DNA from: Hemicordylus capensis
Lineage: Eukaryota > Chordata > Lepidosauria > Squamata > Cordylidae
Assembly (NCBI RefSeq): GCF_027244095.1
Contig: NC_069661.1
Location: 6,644,001-6,708,000 of the forward strand
DNA length: 64,000 nt
Direction of reading: 5' to 3'
Shown here: positions 42,301-57,300 of the stretch, in pieces
Position numbering within the stretch: the stretch's first letter is position 1
Layout: every line of letters starts with the position of its first letter
Position numbers and translations under genes: made by a program
The notes under the pieces: generated by a model
Seen by the model: the letters and a program-made list of their open reading frames with translations, nothing else
The model's database searches: none
What the model was told of the DNA's origin: nothing

Positions 42301-45300
42301 TTTTGGTGCTTCCAAAAAACCACCCCTCAAATCAGATTTTGTTGATTAAATCTGTTGCTTTCAGACCTGGCAGGGACCCCCCTTTAGTTCTATCCTGCAA
42401 CATGAGACCTGCTCTCAATGTATCTTTACCACCAATGGCTGTCTTGCATGCTTTCTGCCTCCTCCTCTCTTTGTGTCCTCTTAGCAACTCAACTCAACCC
42501 ATGGATCAAACGTATGTGAGTGCTGAAATGCCCTCTGGGGCTGGGCAATACTGCATCTTCACATAGCATAGCTCCAAGAGGCATTTTGGGGGGGGGGGGG
42601 ATAAGCCCCCCCCCCCATGCATCAGCTGGACTGCAGAATGATGCTGCCTTCTCACATACAATTATTCAGAGGCGACATTCTGGGAAGAAGAAATGGCGAC
42701 TCTGCTGGGAGTAGACTTGCCCCTCCATTCCCCCAAATCCCCACCCCTTAAAAAATTACCTGTATATCCCCCATTGCGTGTGAAATTGGGTATTTCCGCA
42801 TAGTTCTACATGTATTAAAATATGCTATGGTGGACATGTAGCAAACCACAACAATTCTGGGGGGAAATTCCTTGTAAGATGCAAGAAATTTTAAACATAA
42901 ATTTCCCTTACTCTCCAGAGGTTTTTTTTTTTTTTTTGTCAAACATGACTAAATCCTATATTCCTACTAATTTGGAATTGTCTTTGTATGTGATTAATGC
43001 AGCCAGGATCTTATACACGGCTAAATGGAGACAACAAATAATCCCAATGGTAGATGAGTGGTTATTAAAATTATGGGAATATGCCTCTATGGCTAAGATT
43101 ACTGCTTACTTATGGAATACTTCAGATGAAGCATTTATTTCTACTTGGTAGCCTTTCATAATTTACAATTTAGCACAGGGTCAGCACCCTCATCCAAGAT
43201 TTGGCTTTTCTTTCTAGAATATATGGATAATTAAAGAGGTATTTCTGTGTTTTTGTTTTTTTTCTTCATTTGTTTCTTTTTTCTTTTTATAATTCCCAGC
43301 AAGGGCAGATTTGTGTGGGTGGGTATTTTTTGGAAGGTGGAGAACAGAGTGCTGCTGGACCTCCCGACTGATGTATGTAATAATGGGATGTCTAAGAACT
43401 GCTAATTGTAAAATTACTTTTATCTTCCTTTTCTATGTTTCTTGTTTATTTCTGTTATTTTGTTGAAAAACAATGAAAAGATAGATAAAAAGAAAAGAAA
43501 ATCTGCTCTGTTGTGACTCAGATGTGACTTTTACCTGAGATAAACCAGGGAGCCATCTGAAGCACAAGAGGAAGACAGACACCTTGGAGAGCCCCTGCCA
43601 GTCAGAGTAGAGCATGCTGTATAGCTCACACTCTCCTCTGGCCCTGTCTACTCTGACCGGCAGGGACTGTCTGAGGTCTCCGTCCAGACCTTTTCTCAGC
43701 CCTGCTACCTAGAACCTTTTTGCCAGAGGTGCTGCCAGGGATTGTACCTGGGACCTCCTGTGTTCAAAGAATGCCCCCCCCCCCACCCCTGACCTCTCCC
43801 CAACAATGCACCCCAAGCAGGCAGGGGGATTCAGGCTGTTGGCTGGATCTCCGTGAATAGCTGAGTGATCAAAGCATCCTATAACTTCCTGTGGTGCTAA
43901 AGAATGTGAAATCCACAGCATGCTGCGCAGGCTTCCATCCAGCTGTGTGCAGAGTTTGCTGCTTCTCTCTTGTGGAATTCTCGGCTTCTGTTGGGTTTCC
44001 AAAAAATGTGGGGAGGGAGTTTTAACATGTGAAGAGTAACATCCCCCCCCCCCCCGCAATTTCCAAAGGCTGAAGAAGCAGAACGTGAGGAACGAAAGAA
44101 GCTCGAGCAGAAGCGAGAGGAGGAGCGGCAGAAGGAAGAGGAGCGGCTGCGCCAAGAGGAGGAGAGGCAGGTGGGATTGGGGCCTGGGGCTCAAGAGGGC
44201 ATCATTGGGAGGGAGGGAGGGAGGATGTGCAGCAGTGCAAAGGAAAGACAGAAAATCTTTACGCGGAGATAATCCAGGCCGCTGTTTTGCTTTGCTCGTG
44301 CCCCTGGGGAAGGAGGTGTACTAAACCTGGTTACTACTACTAAAGAATGTACACTAGTCTGGGGGCTGTAGGCCACCTCCAGCCTCAAAGGCATGGTGCC
44401 TCTCCATACCAGTTGGAGGGGAGCAGCAGGAGGAGAGAGGGTCTGCCTTCATCTCCTGCTTGTGGGCTTCCCAGCGGCATCTGGTGGGCCACGGTGTGCA
44501 ACAGGATGCTGGACTAGATGGGCCTTCTTGGGCCTGCCCCAGCAGGGCTGTGCTTATGCTGTTGGACCTAATAGACAGCATTCTAGTGCACCTTTGAGGT
44601 TTCCTCGCCGGTTATTTTCTTAATTTAGAAATGTCAAATGTTGGGGCGGGGTTGACCGTGGTCTGAAGCCACCTGGGGTAGCAACCTTGCCAAGCAGATG
44701 TGGGCTGGTCAGTACCTGGATGAGAGACCTCCTGGAAACCCCATGTGTAGCCCCCTAAGCTTTCCAGATAATAGAGAGAGAGAGAGTGTGTGTGTGTGCG
44801 CGCGCACGTGCGTGCGCGCAGTAGGAGGTTTGGGGGGAAGGTGGCGGGGCAGAGGGTGAGAGAGCACAGCTTGCCTAAGGCCCACCTAGTGAGTTTCCTG
44901 CAGAGGCATGGTTTGATCCGGGCACTTCCTACATACGACTCATTGTCTTCTTGCCACTACAATAAGCCTCCAGCATAATTTCATTAGGAGAAAACCTCAA
45001 GTTTCGTGTGTGGGCAGCTGTCTTTATAGCACCACATAGGAGCTGACAAACAAAGGACCACATTTGAACTGAACTTTTGGGTGCTTCAGCCTTGCACTGA
45101 GCTGAGGAAACGCACACCCTGTTGCCCATGTCACACCCATATGCAAGCCATTAAGAATGTGGAATGTGGGAGGAGAGCTGGCCTTGTGGTAGCAAGCATG
45201 AATTGTCCCCTTTGCTAAAGAGTCTGCCCTGGTTTTCATTTGGATGGGAGACTACATGCGAGCACTTTAAAATATTCCCCTTAAGGAATGGGGCCTTTCT

Positions 45301-48300
45301 GGGAAGAGCATCTGCATGCTTGCATGCAGAAGGTTTTCCAAGTTCCCTTGCAGGGATCTCCAAGATAGGGCTGAGAGAGACTCCTGCCTGCACTTTGGAG
45401 AAACTGCTGCCAGTTGAGCTGGGTGGACCAATGGTCTGACTCAGTAGAAGGCAGCTTCCTATGTTCCTCTGTAATGTGAGCCCCGAGCCAAGAAGTCCTT
45501 CATTAAAGCCTCATCTGGGCCACAAATTCACTAGAGCTGCCCTTAACGCTAGCTGCTCTCTCTCAGCCACAACCCCCAGCTGCAACATGGGGCTAATCCT
45601 ACTGGCCTCCTGTACGGGGCTGTTGCTTGCGCTTGGTGAAGTGCTTGGAACACCCTTCCATTGAGCAGTGCCCCCTCGCACTCGTTAAAGCAAATTGCAA
45701 GGTCTTCCTCATTGTGCAGGTAGATTTCAAAACGTGTAGGCTTCTTATCCCTTCATCTTCTCCAGCATGTGAAAGAAACTGGTCTGTGGTTGAAAATACA
45801 CAGCCAAAGCATGAAACGAGCAACGTATGAAAATAGTAGGGAAGTGTGTTTCAATCTGTGCAAACCATCAGTTCGCTGAAGTCGGTGGCTATAAAAACGA
45901 TGGTGCAGAATTGATCTTTCAGAAACGGTTCCTAATTAGACAAAAAAGCTTGAGGTGGTGTTATTTTTCAAGGCTACAAGTTACAGAGTTGTTTCAGAGA
46001 TCTCATATGTGGGGCACAGCTCCCATAAATGCACTTTGTCCCTCCTGTGCCCCCTGCCCTCTAAATCCCTTCTCTCCACCCCCGGTGCTGTCACTGGTGC
46101 TGTTGTGAGATTTGACGCAATATCAAGATTTACTGATTGTTCTTAACACTGTCCTCTGCTAGGCTGGAGGCAGACCCTAATTTTCTTCTAGTAGGTTGGA
46201 AGCAGTTTGAAAGAGCGATTGTTACTTGTGAGATGAGCATTCATCCCACTGTTGCCTCTGATAAACAGGTGGTGAAGGTTTTTGTATGAATTCTTTTTCT
46301 GGATAATGCTACCATTATGCAGAATGGAAGGAAGACTGTTTTGAAGTCCAGATAATAAGAATGTCATTTTGTTTACTGCACTGTTGATGGTTTCTGTTTT
46401 CAATGCCCCCACCCCACCCCCACTTTATTTTTACAGCTGGCAAAAATGACGGGCAGGATCCAGACTAAATGAGTTATGGCTAAGTCCCACAGACATTAAT
46501 GGGATTGAAGTTAGTAATGACTGACTTTTTTTCATTTCAGTGGTGCTGAGTCACAACTGACTTAGTCTGGATCTTGCCCTAAGATGTTTAGGTACCACTG
46601 GCCACAACAACTTGCAGCTCCATCTCTAATACAGGGTGTATTTGTAATTATTGTTTGAATGCATGTATACTTTTAAATGTCATTAATATTCCAAACTACA
46701 ATTTTACATGCTAAGTTATATGTGCTGGCTGACTTCCAGACTAACAAAGCACCAGTGCTATGAGAGAAGTGCCAGAGCTCCTGGAGAGTTTAACTAACTC
46801 GGCTCCTCTGCGCCAGGGAGGGGGTGTTCTGACGGCCTCCCCTTCAGTGTTTTCTCTAACAGGAAATCCCAGATGTTGACTACAACTCCCATAATTCCCA
46901 GCCAAAGGCCATCGCAGCTGGGGATGCTGGGAGTTGTAGTCAACAACATTTGGAATTCCCTGTTAGAGGGAATGCTGCTCCCCTTCCCCCAGAAGCATTC
47001 TGTGCTGTATGAAAATATGTCCCTGAGGGTTGCATGGCCCTCAGGAACACATTTTTTGGGTGATGCAGGCTGCTTCTGGGGGACAAGAAGGCCATTGAAA
47101 TCCTGCCACACACACAAGCATCGATGTAGCTTTAGTTTAGAACTCTTTAGAACAACAACAACAAATATTTATATACTGCTTTTCAACAAAAATTTCCAAA
47201 GTGGTTTTACAGAGAGAGGGAGAGAAATAAGATGGCTCCCTGTCCCCAAAGGACTCACAATCTAAAAAGAAACATCAGATAGACACCAGCAACAGTCACT
47301 GGAGGTCCTGTGCTGGGGGTGGATAGGGCCCGTTACTCTCCCCCTGCTAAATAAAGAGAATCACCACGTTAAAAAGGTGCCTCTTTGCCCAGTTAGACAC
47401 ACCAATGCTTCATTAGTCTGGATGTCAGCCAATGCATTCTTTATGCAGAAAGGTAAACTTAGATCTCATTTTAAAATATACATTGCACATATATCAAGCC
47501 TGCCCCCCAGAATTGTCATTTTTATTCCATAGCAACAAAAATCCCCTCCTCCCGTCCCCACCAGCAGTGGCTTCAGCATTTCCAGACACTTTACATCTCT
47601 ATCCCTTTCCTGAACAGCTTGCAGTCTAAAATTCAACATGGGGAAACAACAATGGGCAGGTCACAGATGAAGGTGATGGTGACAGGAGAAAGATAATTCA
47701 CTTACGTGTACTTTAGGTTTAGTTTCTGTAGGGGGTGCGGATTAAGAGGTTGTGCCAGAAGCTTCCTGGGAAAGGTGAGTTTTTTGAAGGAATTGTGGGA
47801 GAGACATAAGAACAGCCCTGCTGGATCAGGCCCAAGGAGGCCCATCTTGTCCAGCATCCTGTTTCGCACAGTGGCCCACCAGATGCCGCTGGAAGCCTAC
47901 AGGCAGGAGTTGAAGGCATGCCCTCTTTCCTGCTGTTACTCCCCTGCAACTGGTACTCAGAAGCATCCTGCCTTTGAGGCTGGAGGTGGCCTGTAGCCCT
48001 CCAACTAGTAGCCATTGATAGACCTCTCCTCCATGAAGTTATCCAAACCCCTCTTAAAGCCATCCAGGTTGTTGGCTGTCACCACGTCCTGTGGTAGAGA
48101 GTTCCACAAGTGGATTATGCATTGTGTGAAAAAGTACTTCCGTTTGTTGGTCCTAGACCTCCTGGCAATCAATTTCATGGAGTGACCCCTGGTTCTAGTG
48201 TTATGGGAGAGGGAGAAGAATTTCTCTCTCTCCACTTTCTCCATGCCATGCATGATTTTATAGACCTCTATCATGTCTCCCCACAGTCGTCTTTTTTCTA

Positions 48301-51300
48301 AACTAAAAAGCCCCAGGTGTTGAAGCCTTGCCTCCTAGGGAAGGTGCTCTAGGCCCCTGATCATCTTGGTTGCCCTCTTCTGCACCTTTTCCAGTTCTAC
48401 AATGTCCTTTTAATATATATATATATATATTTTCCCCCACTCTTCCTCCAAGGAGCCCAGAGTTTTGTGCTACATACTTAAGTTTCTCCTCACAACAACC
48501 CTGTGAAATAGGTTAGGTTGAGAGGGAAGTGACTGGCCCAGAGTCACCCAGCTAGTATCATGGCTGAATGGGGATTTGAACTCAGGTCTCCCCAGTCCTA
48601 GTCCAGCACTCTAACCACTACACCAGAATTGTACGCAGTACACAAGGCAGCGTTGTGTAGATGTTCTAAGAGAATATAAGAGGCCGCAAGGAATTATTTA
48701 GGGGACCTGGAGGCTTTAAATAGCTGAGGGTGCTTGAGCCAGAAGAACCATGAAGGTCATGGGGCAAGGATGTGCTGTGAAATAAGGCATACAAATGGAT
48801 GGGGCCACAGAGTGCTATGAAGATAAATTTAATTTTTTAATTTCTATTCTATTCTGGGATCCAACTGGATTTATCTGATCTAATTTATCAGTTGATCCAT
48901 TTGTCCTGGTGATGTGGTTCTTGTTCTAATAGAGTGCTAGAGATCTAGTCCGCCCCCCCATGAAATACAATATTTATTTTCTGCAGACTGATCATATCCT
49001 GAAATCCTAGAACACGCCCACTCTTGAATTGCTAAGCTGTGCAGTACTATGCACACTTACATGTAGGGAAAATGCCATATAACTCAGGGGAGCATCTCTC
49101 TCTTGGTAAACATGCATATGGTAGGATGGGTACCCTTTGTTTGACAAGGGATTTGCCGTTTTAAAAAAGGTCCCCACCCATAGTGCTGACATGGGCAGTC
49201 TAGTAATTTTGCGTGTGAGCTGGTAATTGTTTTATACTAATTTACAAGGTTGAGTTTGTATTATTTGGAGCATCAACTTTGCATTTTCATGGCCAGAATA
49301 TTAGGGGGATGGGGCACAAGCTTTGAACATCCCTGCACTCGCAGCCACAAAGTGAGAGCCCCCACTGCTGCTGGTATTTGAAACCCCAAAACATATTTTT
49401 AAATAGCTGGCTTCCTTTCAAAAGCCCCAGTAGCCCTGGTAGACGCTCCCATCCTGCAACTGCTCTTTGATTCAGCTTTGCACAGCCCTGGGAATTTCCC
49501 TTTTGCCCGTGGAGTTTTTTCAGTGGAGGAAATGGTTTACCACGGACACCTTATCTGCTCAAGCAAATGTCTCACGTTGCAGAGCTGCATCTTCTTGCAA
49601 GCCACTTCAGTGCTCTGCTCTCGAAAAACCTGCTTTCCTCTGCACGGCTGTTTCTTCACGTAGCAAACATTCTCCATTAGAAGGAAACCCAATTAAAATT
49701 GATATATTTGAACATGGCCTTCAATTTAAGAGAGCAGTTAGGCATGGGTGTCTGAAGGATATTTTCCAGGTGAGGGCAAAGCCAGAAATCCAATACTCCC
49801 TTACCTGGGAGTATGTCCTATTTAATTCAGTGGGAATTGGCTTAATTTGGGCTGGGGGGTGTGGGGGGAGATTTCCCCTTCTTACCCCTGCCTGAGGTCC
49901 ATCCAGTTAAGACTCCAATGAAGTCACACGTCCAGATTGCATAAACATTGTAAGCTAAGGCTCCTGCCTTAACCTCCACACTAGGAAACACCTTAATTTA
50001 ATTAATTAATTAATTAAAGCATTAATCCATGCTTTCTTGTGGACTTTCATGCCCAGTTTCTGACTAGGGGCAACATTGAAGCTGGAATCAGTGCTTAACG
50101 TTTGATAAGATAAATACTTGTAAATTGTGTTTAATTCAGACATGTATCCTCTTGCAAAGCGTATATTAAGTAAAATAAATTATTCTAAGCTAAGTGTAGT
50201 TCAGGTTTCTTGTTTTTTTGCAGCCAGTTGATGGCATTTTTAGATGGCAGGAGATTTTGTTTCTGAATTGGCATTGCTTCTGCTTCCATTCCTTCATGTG
50301 GGCATTCCATGTCATTAATTTCAATATGTGATCAAATCCGTATGAAAAGTTAAAGACTGAAATTGAGGGGAGCATGGAGACTGTGGCCATCTAGCTGTGT
50401 CCTGGCCTCCTGCTTTCCTTGGGTGTTTTTGTTTGAGTTGGAGATAATGCCATGTTACTAGTCCTGGGATGTATGCAGTAGAGGAGCCAGACCACTGGCG
50501 GCCTGTGTCCAGCCACTACCACGGCCCCGCTGGCCCCACCCCCAATGTCTGACATCAGACGTGGGGGTTAGCCACGCCCCCACATCTGATGTCAGACACG
50601 GAGTGTGTGGTCTGGCTCCCGAACAGGGCTGTGCTGCTTCTGCTTCTGGGAGTTAGATTCAGGCCAGCGCTGCATCTGCAGTGCGGCAAGGAGCGGCTCT
50701 CCCTGCCTTTAAGGCAGGGAAGATCCACTCCTGACTGTGCTGCAAATGCAGCGATGGCCATTTAACTCCCGAACGGGGCCGTACAGGAGCTAAACCAGCC
50801 CCCACCGCATCTGATGTCAGACGGCGGGGGGCATGTTGGGCCCGCGACCCAGGTTCTTTGAACCCAGTTGCCCAACGGTGGCTATGCCCCTGGCTGTATA
50901 TTGGAGGGGTTATAAGGCTGATGTGATGAGAGACAACACTGCCTACCCCATAGCATTGGGACAAGTGTGTGCTCCGATGGAGCAGCACTCAAGTCAGCAA
51001 GAGGAAGGAGAGGAGAGCTGGTCTTGTGGTAGCAAGCATTACTTGTCCCCTTAGCTAAGCAGGGTCCGCCCTGGTTGCATTTGAATGGGAGACTAGAAGT
51101 GTGAGCACTGCAAGATATTCCCCTCAGGGGATGAAGCCGCTCTGGGAAGAGCAGAAGGTTCCATGTTCCCTCCCTGGCAGCATTTTTAAGTAGGGCTGAG
51201 AGAGATTCCTGCCTGCAACCTTGGAGAAGCCGCTGCCAGTTTGTGTAGACAGTACTGAGCTAGATAGACCAATGGTCTGACTCTGTATATGGCAGCTTCC

Positions 51301-54300
51301 TGTGTTCCTAAGGACAAGGTGACTAAGACCCTCATCATTAGCAAACATACACCAGACTGAGTTTTATCATGTTTGCAGTGAATTAATTAAATGTTTAGAA
51401 TTTATAGCCAGCGCAAGTCTGCAAGTTGGATGTTCTGATCACACCCAAATAAAGGCCTTATAAAATTATGGAGAGAGTGTGGAGAGAGGCAATTTTTTCT
51501 CCCTCTCTCACAATACCAGAACTATGAAACTGATGGGCCAGGAAATTTAGGACCCACAAAAGGATGTACTATTTCAAACAGGGCATAATTGATCTATGGA
51601 ATTCTCCGTCGCAGGGTGTGGTGATGGCCACCAGCTTGAATGGCTTTAAAAGAAGTCAGAAACGCTTGGTGCAGCATTGTCCAACATGGGACAATGTATG
51701 CCCCACATTGCACAGAGCAATTCCAGGGGAAAGAGAGATCAGCAAACATTTTTTAAACATACACACGAGCCCCTGCACTTCAGAAGTGGGAATGCTACTA
51801 CCACTGTGCATGCGCTTTTGTTTTGGCTACGCATGCACAACTTTAGTCAGTATGTTGGCCACTAATGTCCCAAGTTTTATTTTTGATGGAGCATGCAGAG
51901 ATTTGGGTTCTGCAGCTAGAGATAAACTTTGCATGAGGTTATTTGTCAGAATTAAAATGTTTAGAATTTTCAACCACAGCAGATTTAGGTTTGCGTGGTG
52001 TAGGGGTTAGAGTGCTGGACTAGGACTGGGGAGACCCGAGTTCAAATCCCCTTTCAGCCATGATACTTGCTGGGTGACTCTGGGCCAGTCACTTCTCTCT
52101 CAGCCTAACCTACTTCACAGAGTTGTTCTGAGGAGAAACTTAAGCATGTAGTACACCGCTCTGGGCTCCTTGGAGGAAGAGTGGGATATAAAATGTAAAT
52201 AATAATAATAAATAAAATAAGATTAAACTGTGTTGCTGAAGATAAGCTTTGCATGAAGGTAAAAATCAATTTTTCCCTCCTCTTACTGCAAGAGTTTTGC
52301 ATCATCCAGTATATGGATATTTATTGTGCAAATAAATGGTCTGGACTGTAGTAGAAAATGACTGTGCTGAAGTGAGCACAATATGTGAGGCTAGATGTGA
52401 GTCTTTACTGCTTAGATGGTGCAAAAGAAGTTGAGACAGGAGCCTTAACTTACCATTTGGTTTCTTTTTAGAGCATGAGTGACTTTGTAAAAGCCTGACA
52501 TAGAAGGAATTTTAATCCTAGAATATCCAAGCTTGTTGAAACTTCCATAACCAAATGTTACAGGGTTATGCCCTGGCATGCGTACTGTGTATATGTCATA
52601 CAAATGTATAGATGGACATTTATTACCACACACCAGAGTTCTTATTTGGGCAACGTACATCCATCTATCAAGCTCACCCAAGCAATCCTCCCACAACTTG
52701 GGAGGGAATGTAGCCACCCTCCCCTTCAGTCAGGGAAGAGGGAAATCCTCCCTCTGGCTAAAAGAAAAAGCTCATTACTTCCTTTCCAAACTGCATAGCA
52801 AGCTCAGGAGGGAGGATATATTTACTAATACATTCCAGAACCCTTTATTTATTCAGTGAAAAAACGCATTACTGGTTCACTCAAGCAGTCTTTCCCAGCT
52901 TACTTGCATATCGGTATGTACTTATTTGTTCTCTATATTGGGGGTGGGGAGATATCTTGACACAGCCTCCCCTTGTTGAGTATGGGGGAGGAATAGGACC
53001 CATGGGATATGTGCCTAATTTCACATGCCCCCTAAGTTCAATTTCTTCTCCATTATCATAAACAGGAGTAAACGGCCAGCATCACTGGGCCAATACTGTT
53101 CTTCCTTTCCAAAATCTGCTTTAGTGGAGGAACAGAGCATAGTTGTCCATACAGTTCTCTCCGTTGAGTAAAATAGGAATATTTAGTTTTGTAATTTTAA
53201 AGCTACAGAGTGGATTTTCACCAAGTTCAAAAGCACACATCAGTAGCACACTTGCATTTTAGAAGTCATTTCAGCCTCCAGAAACTTCACTTCAAGGTAA
53301 TGTTATTTCCTGATGGGGAACAGGATGCAACCCCCCCAGACACTTCTATTTTTATTCATTTATTCATTTTATCAGCAAAGAAGTAAAGAAAAAACAGTTT
53401 CTTAACATTTACAATAAAACAATTTATATTATATTATGCCAAATGCATAAAGTATTATCCCATAAAATTTTAATTAATAGATAGGCATTACCTAATAAAC
53501 ATGATTATGATGACTTTGTTGCATAAACTTATAGTTCCCTTTTTTTAAAAAAAATGGCCGCAGCCTAACTAAGGATGTAGATGTGACCCAGGAAGACAGT
53601 CCCCACTGCCGAGAGCTTTCAGGAAATCATTTGCTTGATTAGGGACCATTGCTGACTAGGGATGTCCACGAACCGGTTTGTAGGCCATGTTGGAAGCCTG
53701 CAAACCGGTTTGCTGGTCCGGTGGACTGTCGCCGGGGTGTGTGTGTTGCTTTAAGGGTGGGAGGGATTGTACTTACCCCTCCCACCGCTTTCCCCCCTCC
53801 GGCGCTCCAGTTTTCAGCAAAATCTTCGGGGCGGCAACAGTCCTCCTTGCCACCCCTGCCCCCTTGTTGTTGGCAAAATGCGGAAGTAACACGTGCCCAC
53901 GCGCCCACCGCCGCACATGTCACACACATCACTGTGATGTGCGCAGGGTGCGCGCGCATGTCATCGATGGGCGCGTGGGCACATGTTACTTCCGCATTTT
54001 GCCAACAACAAGGGGGCAGGGGCGGCAGGGAGGACTGCTGCCACCCCGAAGATTTTGCTGAAAACTGGAGCGCCGGAGGGGGAAAAGCAGCGGGGGGGGG
54101 TAAGTACAACCCCTCCCGCCCTTAAAGCAACACACACGGCGTCGGACTGCGCCTCCGCGGTCCGTGCACATCCCTATTACTGACATCCTAAGGAAACAGA
54201 CATGCTCCAGGAAGATATGCACACAGTGCGGAATAGTGCAGAGCATGGAGTGTAAAAGGACGATTTTCTCTGATCCTTGCTTCCTTCAGAAATGTCCAGT

Positions 54301-57300
54301 GCCCCCCCCCCCCCGCTGCCTCCCAATATGTCCCTGATGGATGACTCTCGGGGACATGTTTTTGGGCATTGCAGGGCACTTCTGGAGGAAGCAGGTATCA
54401 AAGAAAATTGCCCTCTCACTCTCTATACTCTGCACTGTGCTGCTCTGGAAATCTTCTACAGTGTGGGCACCGGAGAGGTCTGTCTGTAATTGCCACCGGC
54501 TTGTCTAGGGGCTACTCAGAGATGGGCCTTCTCCATTGACACCCCAAGGCTTTGGACTGTACTCCTTTCCAAAATAAGAGCCTCCCGCATTTCTGACAGC
54601 TTTTAAAAAGATCATCAAGACACATTGATTCACCCACGCTTTTAACTTGATTTGTAGAACTGTGGCTTGTTTTTGAACTGTTTTAATTCCTGTTTCAGTC
54701 TAAGTTATATTTGTTGTAAACTGCCCAGAGATGTGAGTATGGGGCAGTATACAAATAGACTAAGTAAATAAATAAAATCTCCCTGGGCGTTTCTACTTCC
54801 TTAGTTAGAATGTCAGCCATTGTCAAATGGGCTCACATAGAGAGCCAGCGTGGGGTAGTGGTTAGAGTGCTGGACTAGGACTGGGGAGACCCGAGTTCAA
54901 ATCCCCATTCAGCCATGAGACTTGCTGGGTGACTCTGGGCCAGTCACTTCTCTCTCAGCCTAACCTACTTCACAGGGTTGTTGTGAAAGAGAAACTCAAG
55001 TATGTAGTACACCGCTCTGGGCTCCTTGGAGGAAGAGCGGGATATAAATGTAATAATAATAATTTATTGTTCCTTCTGATATTATTGGTCAATTTCACCT
55101 TAATTGTAATGTCCCATATTTTGTTTAACCATCATGCCCAGTTGGTGGGGTTGGGGAGAGGCATGTCAAGATTTTTCCTGTTTCTGCTGATTTATCTGTC
55201 TGGAAATAGGATTTTCTATTTCTGAGAAAACGTGACTGGGCCAAGGTCAAAGTGTGAGCTTCATTGGCTAAAGGAGAATTTGAACATTGCTCTCCCTGCT
55301 CCTTGCACTCAAGCACTACACCATGGTGCCTGATCTCCTACCGTTTCTTCTTTGACTAATGTATGTCAGTACTTTTTAGACTTATTAACTGAGAATCCAT
55401 CTTTGGAAGATAGGAAGCTGTCTTATACCGAGTCAGACCATTGGTCTATCTCGCTCGGTCTCGTCTACACTGACTGTCAGCGGCTCTCCAAGATTTCAGG
55501 CAGGAGTCTCTCTCAGCCCTACCTGGAGATGCTGCCAGGGAGTAAACCTGGGATGTTCTGCATATAAGCACGCACTTGACCTTCCACTGAGCTATGGCCC
55601 CATCCCCTAAGGGAATATCTTACAGCACTCCCATGTAGTCTCCCATCTAAATGCAAACCAAGACAGACCTTGCTTAGCAATGGGGACAATTCAGACTTGC
55701 TACCACAAGACCAGCTCTCCTTCCCAAGTCAAAGCTGCATATCTGCCATTGACTTGTTTAACTTATTTGCTGTGAGACTTATCTTAACACCCTATGCCAA
55801 TGAATTTCATACGTTAATTATGCTCACTAAAATCACCCAGACCTCATAGTAGGAATAGAGATTGCATCTTTGTGGATTTCAGAAATTAGCTTCTGATCTT
55901 GCACCAGATCGTGGTCAAATCTGATAAAAGAAAAAAATAATGTGTTGGTTTGAGGGGCAGGGACTTCCTGTTCTGCGCAGCTTATTCAAGGTGAGCTCAT
56001 GCAAACAGACAAGAGTGTTTGCTTTATAAGACTGCCGGTCTCCTCTTCGGTAGAAGTCAATGCGGGTGTTTGCTCAGTGAGAGCTTTGTTTCTGTTGATT
56101 AGCAACTCTAGGAAAAGAGAGAGAGTTGCTTCATGTTGCACCCTTTGCAAAATGAAGAGTACAAAATCAGAGACAAGTTGCCTGGTGCTCCTTCATTGTT
56201 CTCCTGGTGAGTCTGAGTACTTCCCCATTGAAAGGTACGCAGAAATTGTGTTGATATGAAATTAAAGGGTCTGTTTTGTCAGGACATTAATTGCCTGACT
56301 TCTTATTTCTTTTGTGAGGGAGTATATGGCCTGATATTTATTCGTCTGACTGAGATTATACTAATGCAGTTGTTGGGCTCCTTTCATTGGCATCTTGTTG
56401 GTTTGTAATAGTGATTTTTTAATTTTATGTCGGATACATTGCAAGCCATCTAGGTAGGATACCAAAAATAAACAATACGATTCCCCCTCAGGAAGAAGAA
56501 AAGAAGAAAGCGAAGGAAGAGGAGGAGCAACGCAGTCATGAAGAGTATCTTAAACTAAAGGAGAGCTTTGTGGTGGAAGAAGAAGGAGTGGATGAAGCCA
56601 TGACGGAGGAAGAGGTCGGTTGTGTGGGCCCAGCTTGTGAGGAGCTGGGAGGAGGGCTGCAATAGGGCTTCCTAGAGCTGAAGCCAAGAATGCAAGAGCC
56701 AGGGGATAGAGTGAAGTGGGGCGGAGGGGTATGTGGGTGCATTCCCGTCAGCCCAGGAATGAGATTTCTTAGATGGGCCAGAAGAGTGGCCAACATGACG
56801 GGCAGCCCCATGTCGATATTAGGGACCTGCCAGGGCTGCTACTCCACAACTTGAAAGGCGACCCCAGCTGTGTAGCTCGACAGGGCTGCCCCCTCATGCC
56901 ACACAGTCGGGGCTGCCTTTCGAGTTGCACAGCAGCCCCGATGAGTCCCTAACATTGACAGTGAGCTGCCCATCACATTGGCCATTGTGTAAAGATCCCT
57001 CCAGAGCAGAAGAGATGGAAATCAAAGGATGGCTCAGCAGATTGCAAATGACGGTGCACAGGTGCAGCGCTGAGCAGAGGGCTTCTGCAGAAGACCTCCA
57101 CGGCCCCTTCCAACTCTAAACGTCTGTCATTCTATGCATTTAGATAGGAGCTGGTCGCAAATCAGTTGTATTCAAAGTGGGCCCCGAGCAGCTTCTGTGC
57201 CTAGATTGTAGGTCGGTCTGAAAAGCGTTAAGCATACAGAATATTGAGAATTCAACACCCACACTCTGCAGGGGTGTAATAATGTATTCAGTGGCCACTG

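Noticed and set aside
53649-54125. Long, similar open frames on both strands (up to 158 codons)
   Set aside because: They arise because the DNA is a palindrome, so each strand encodes nearly the same frame. No domain, and the block is a hAT-type MITE.
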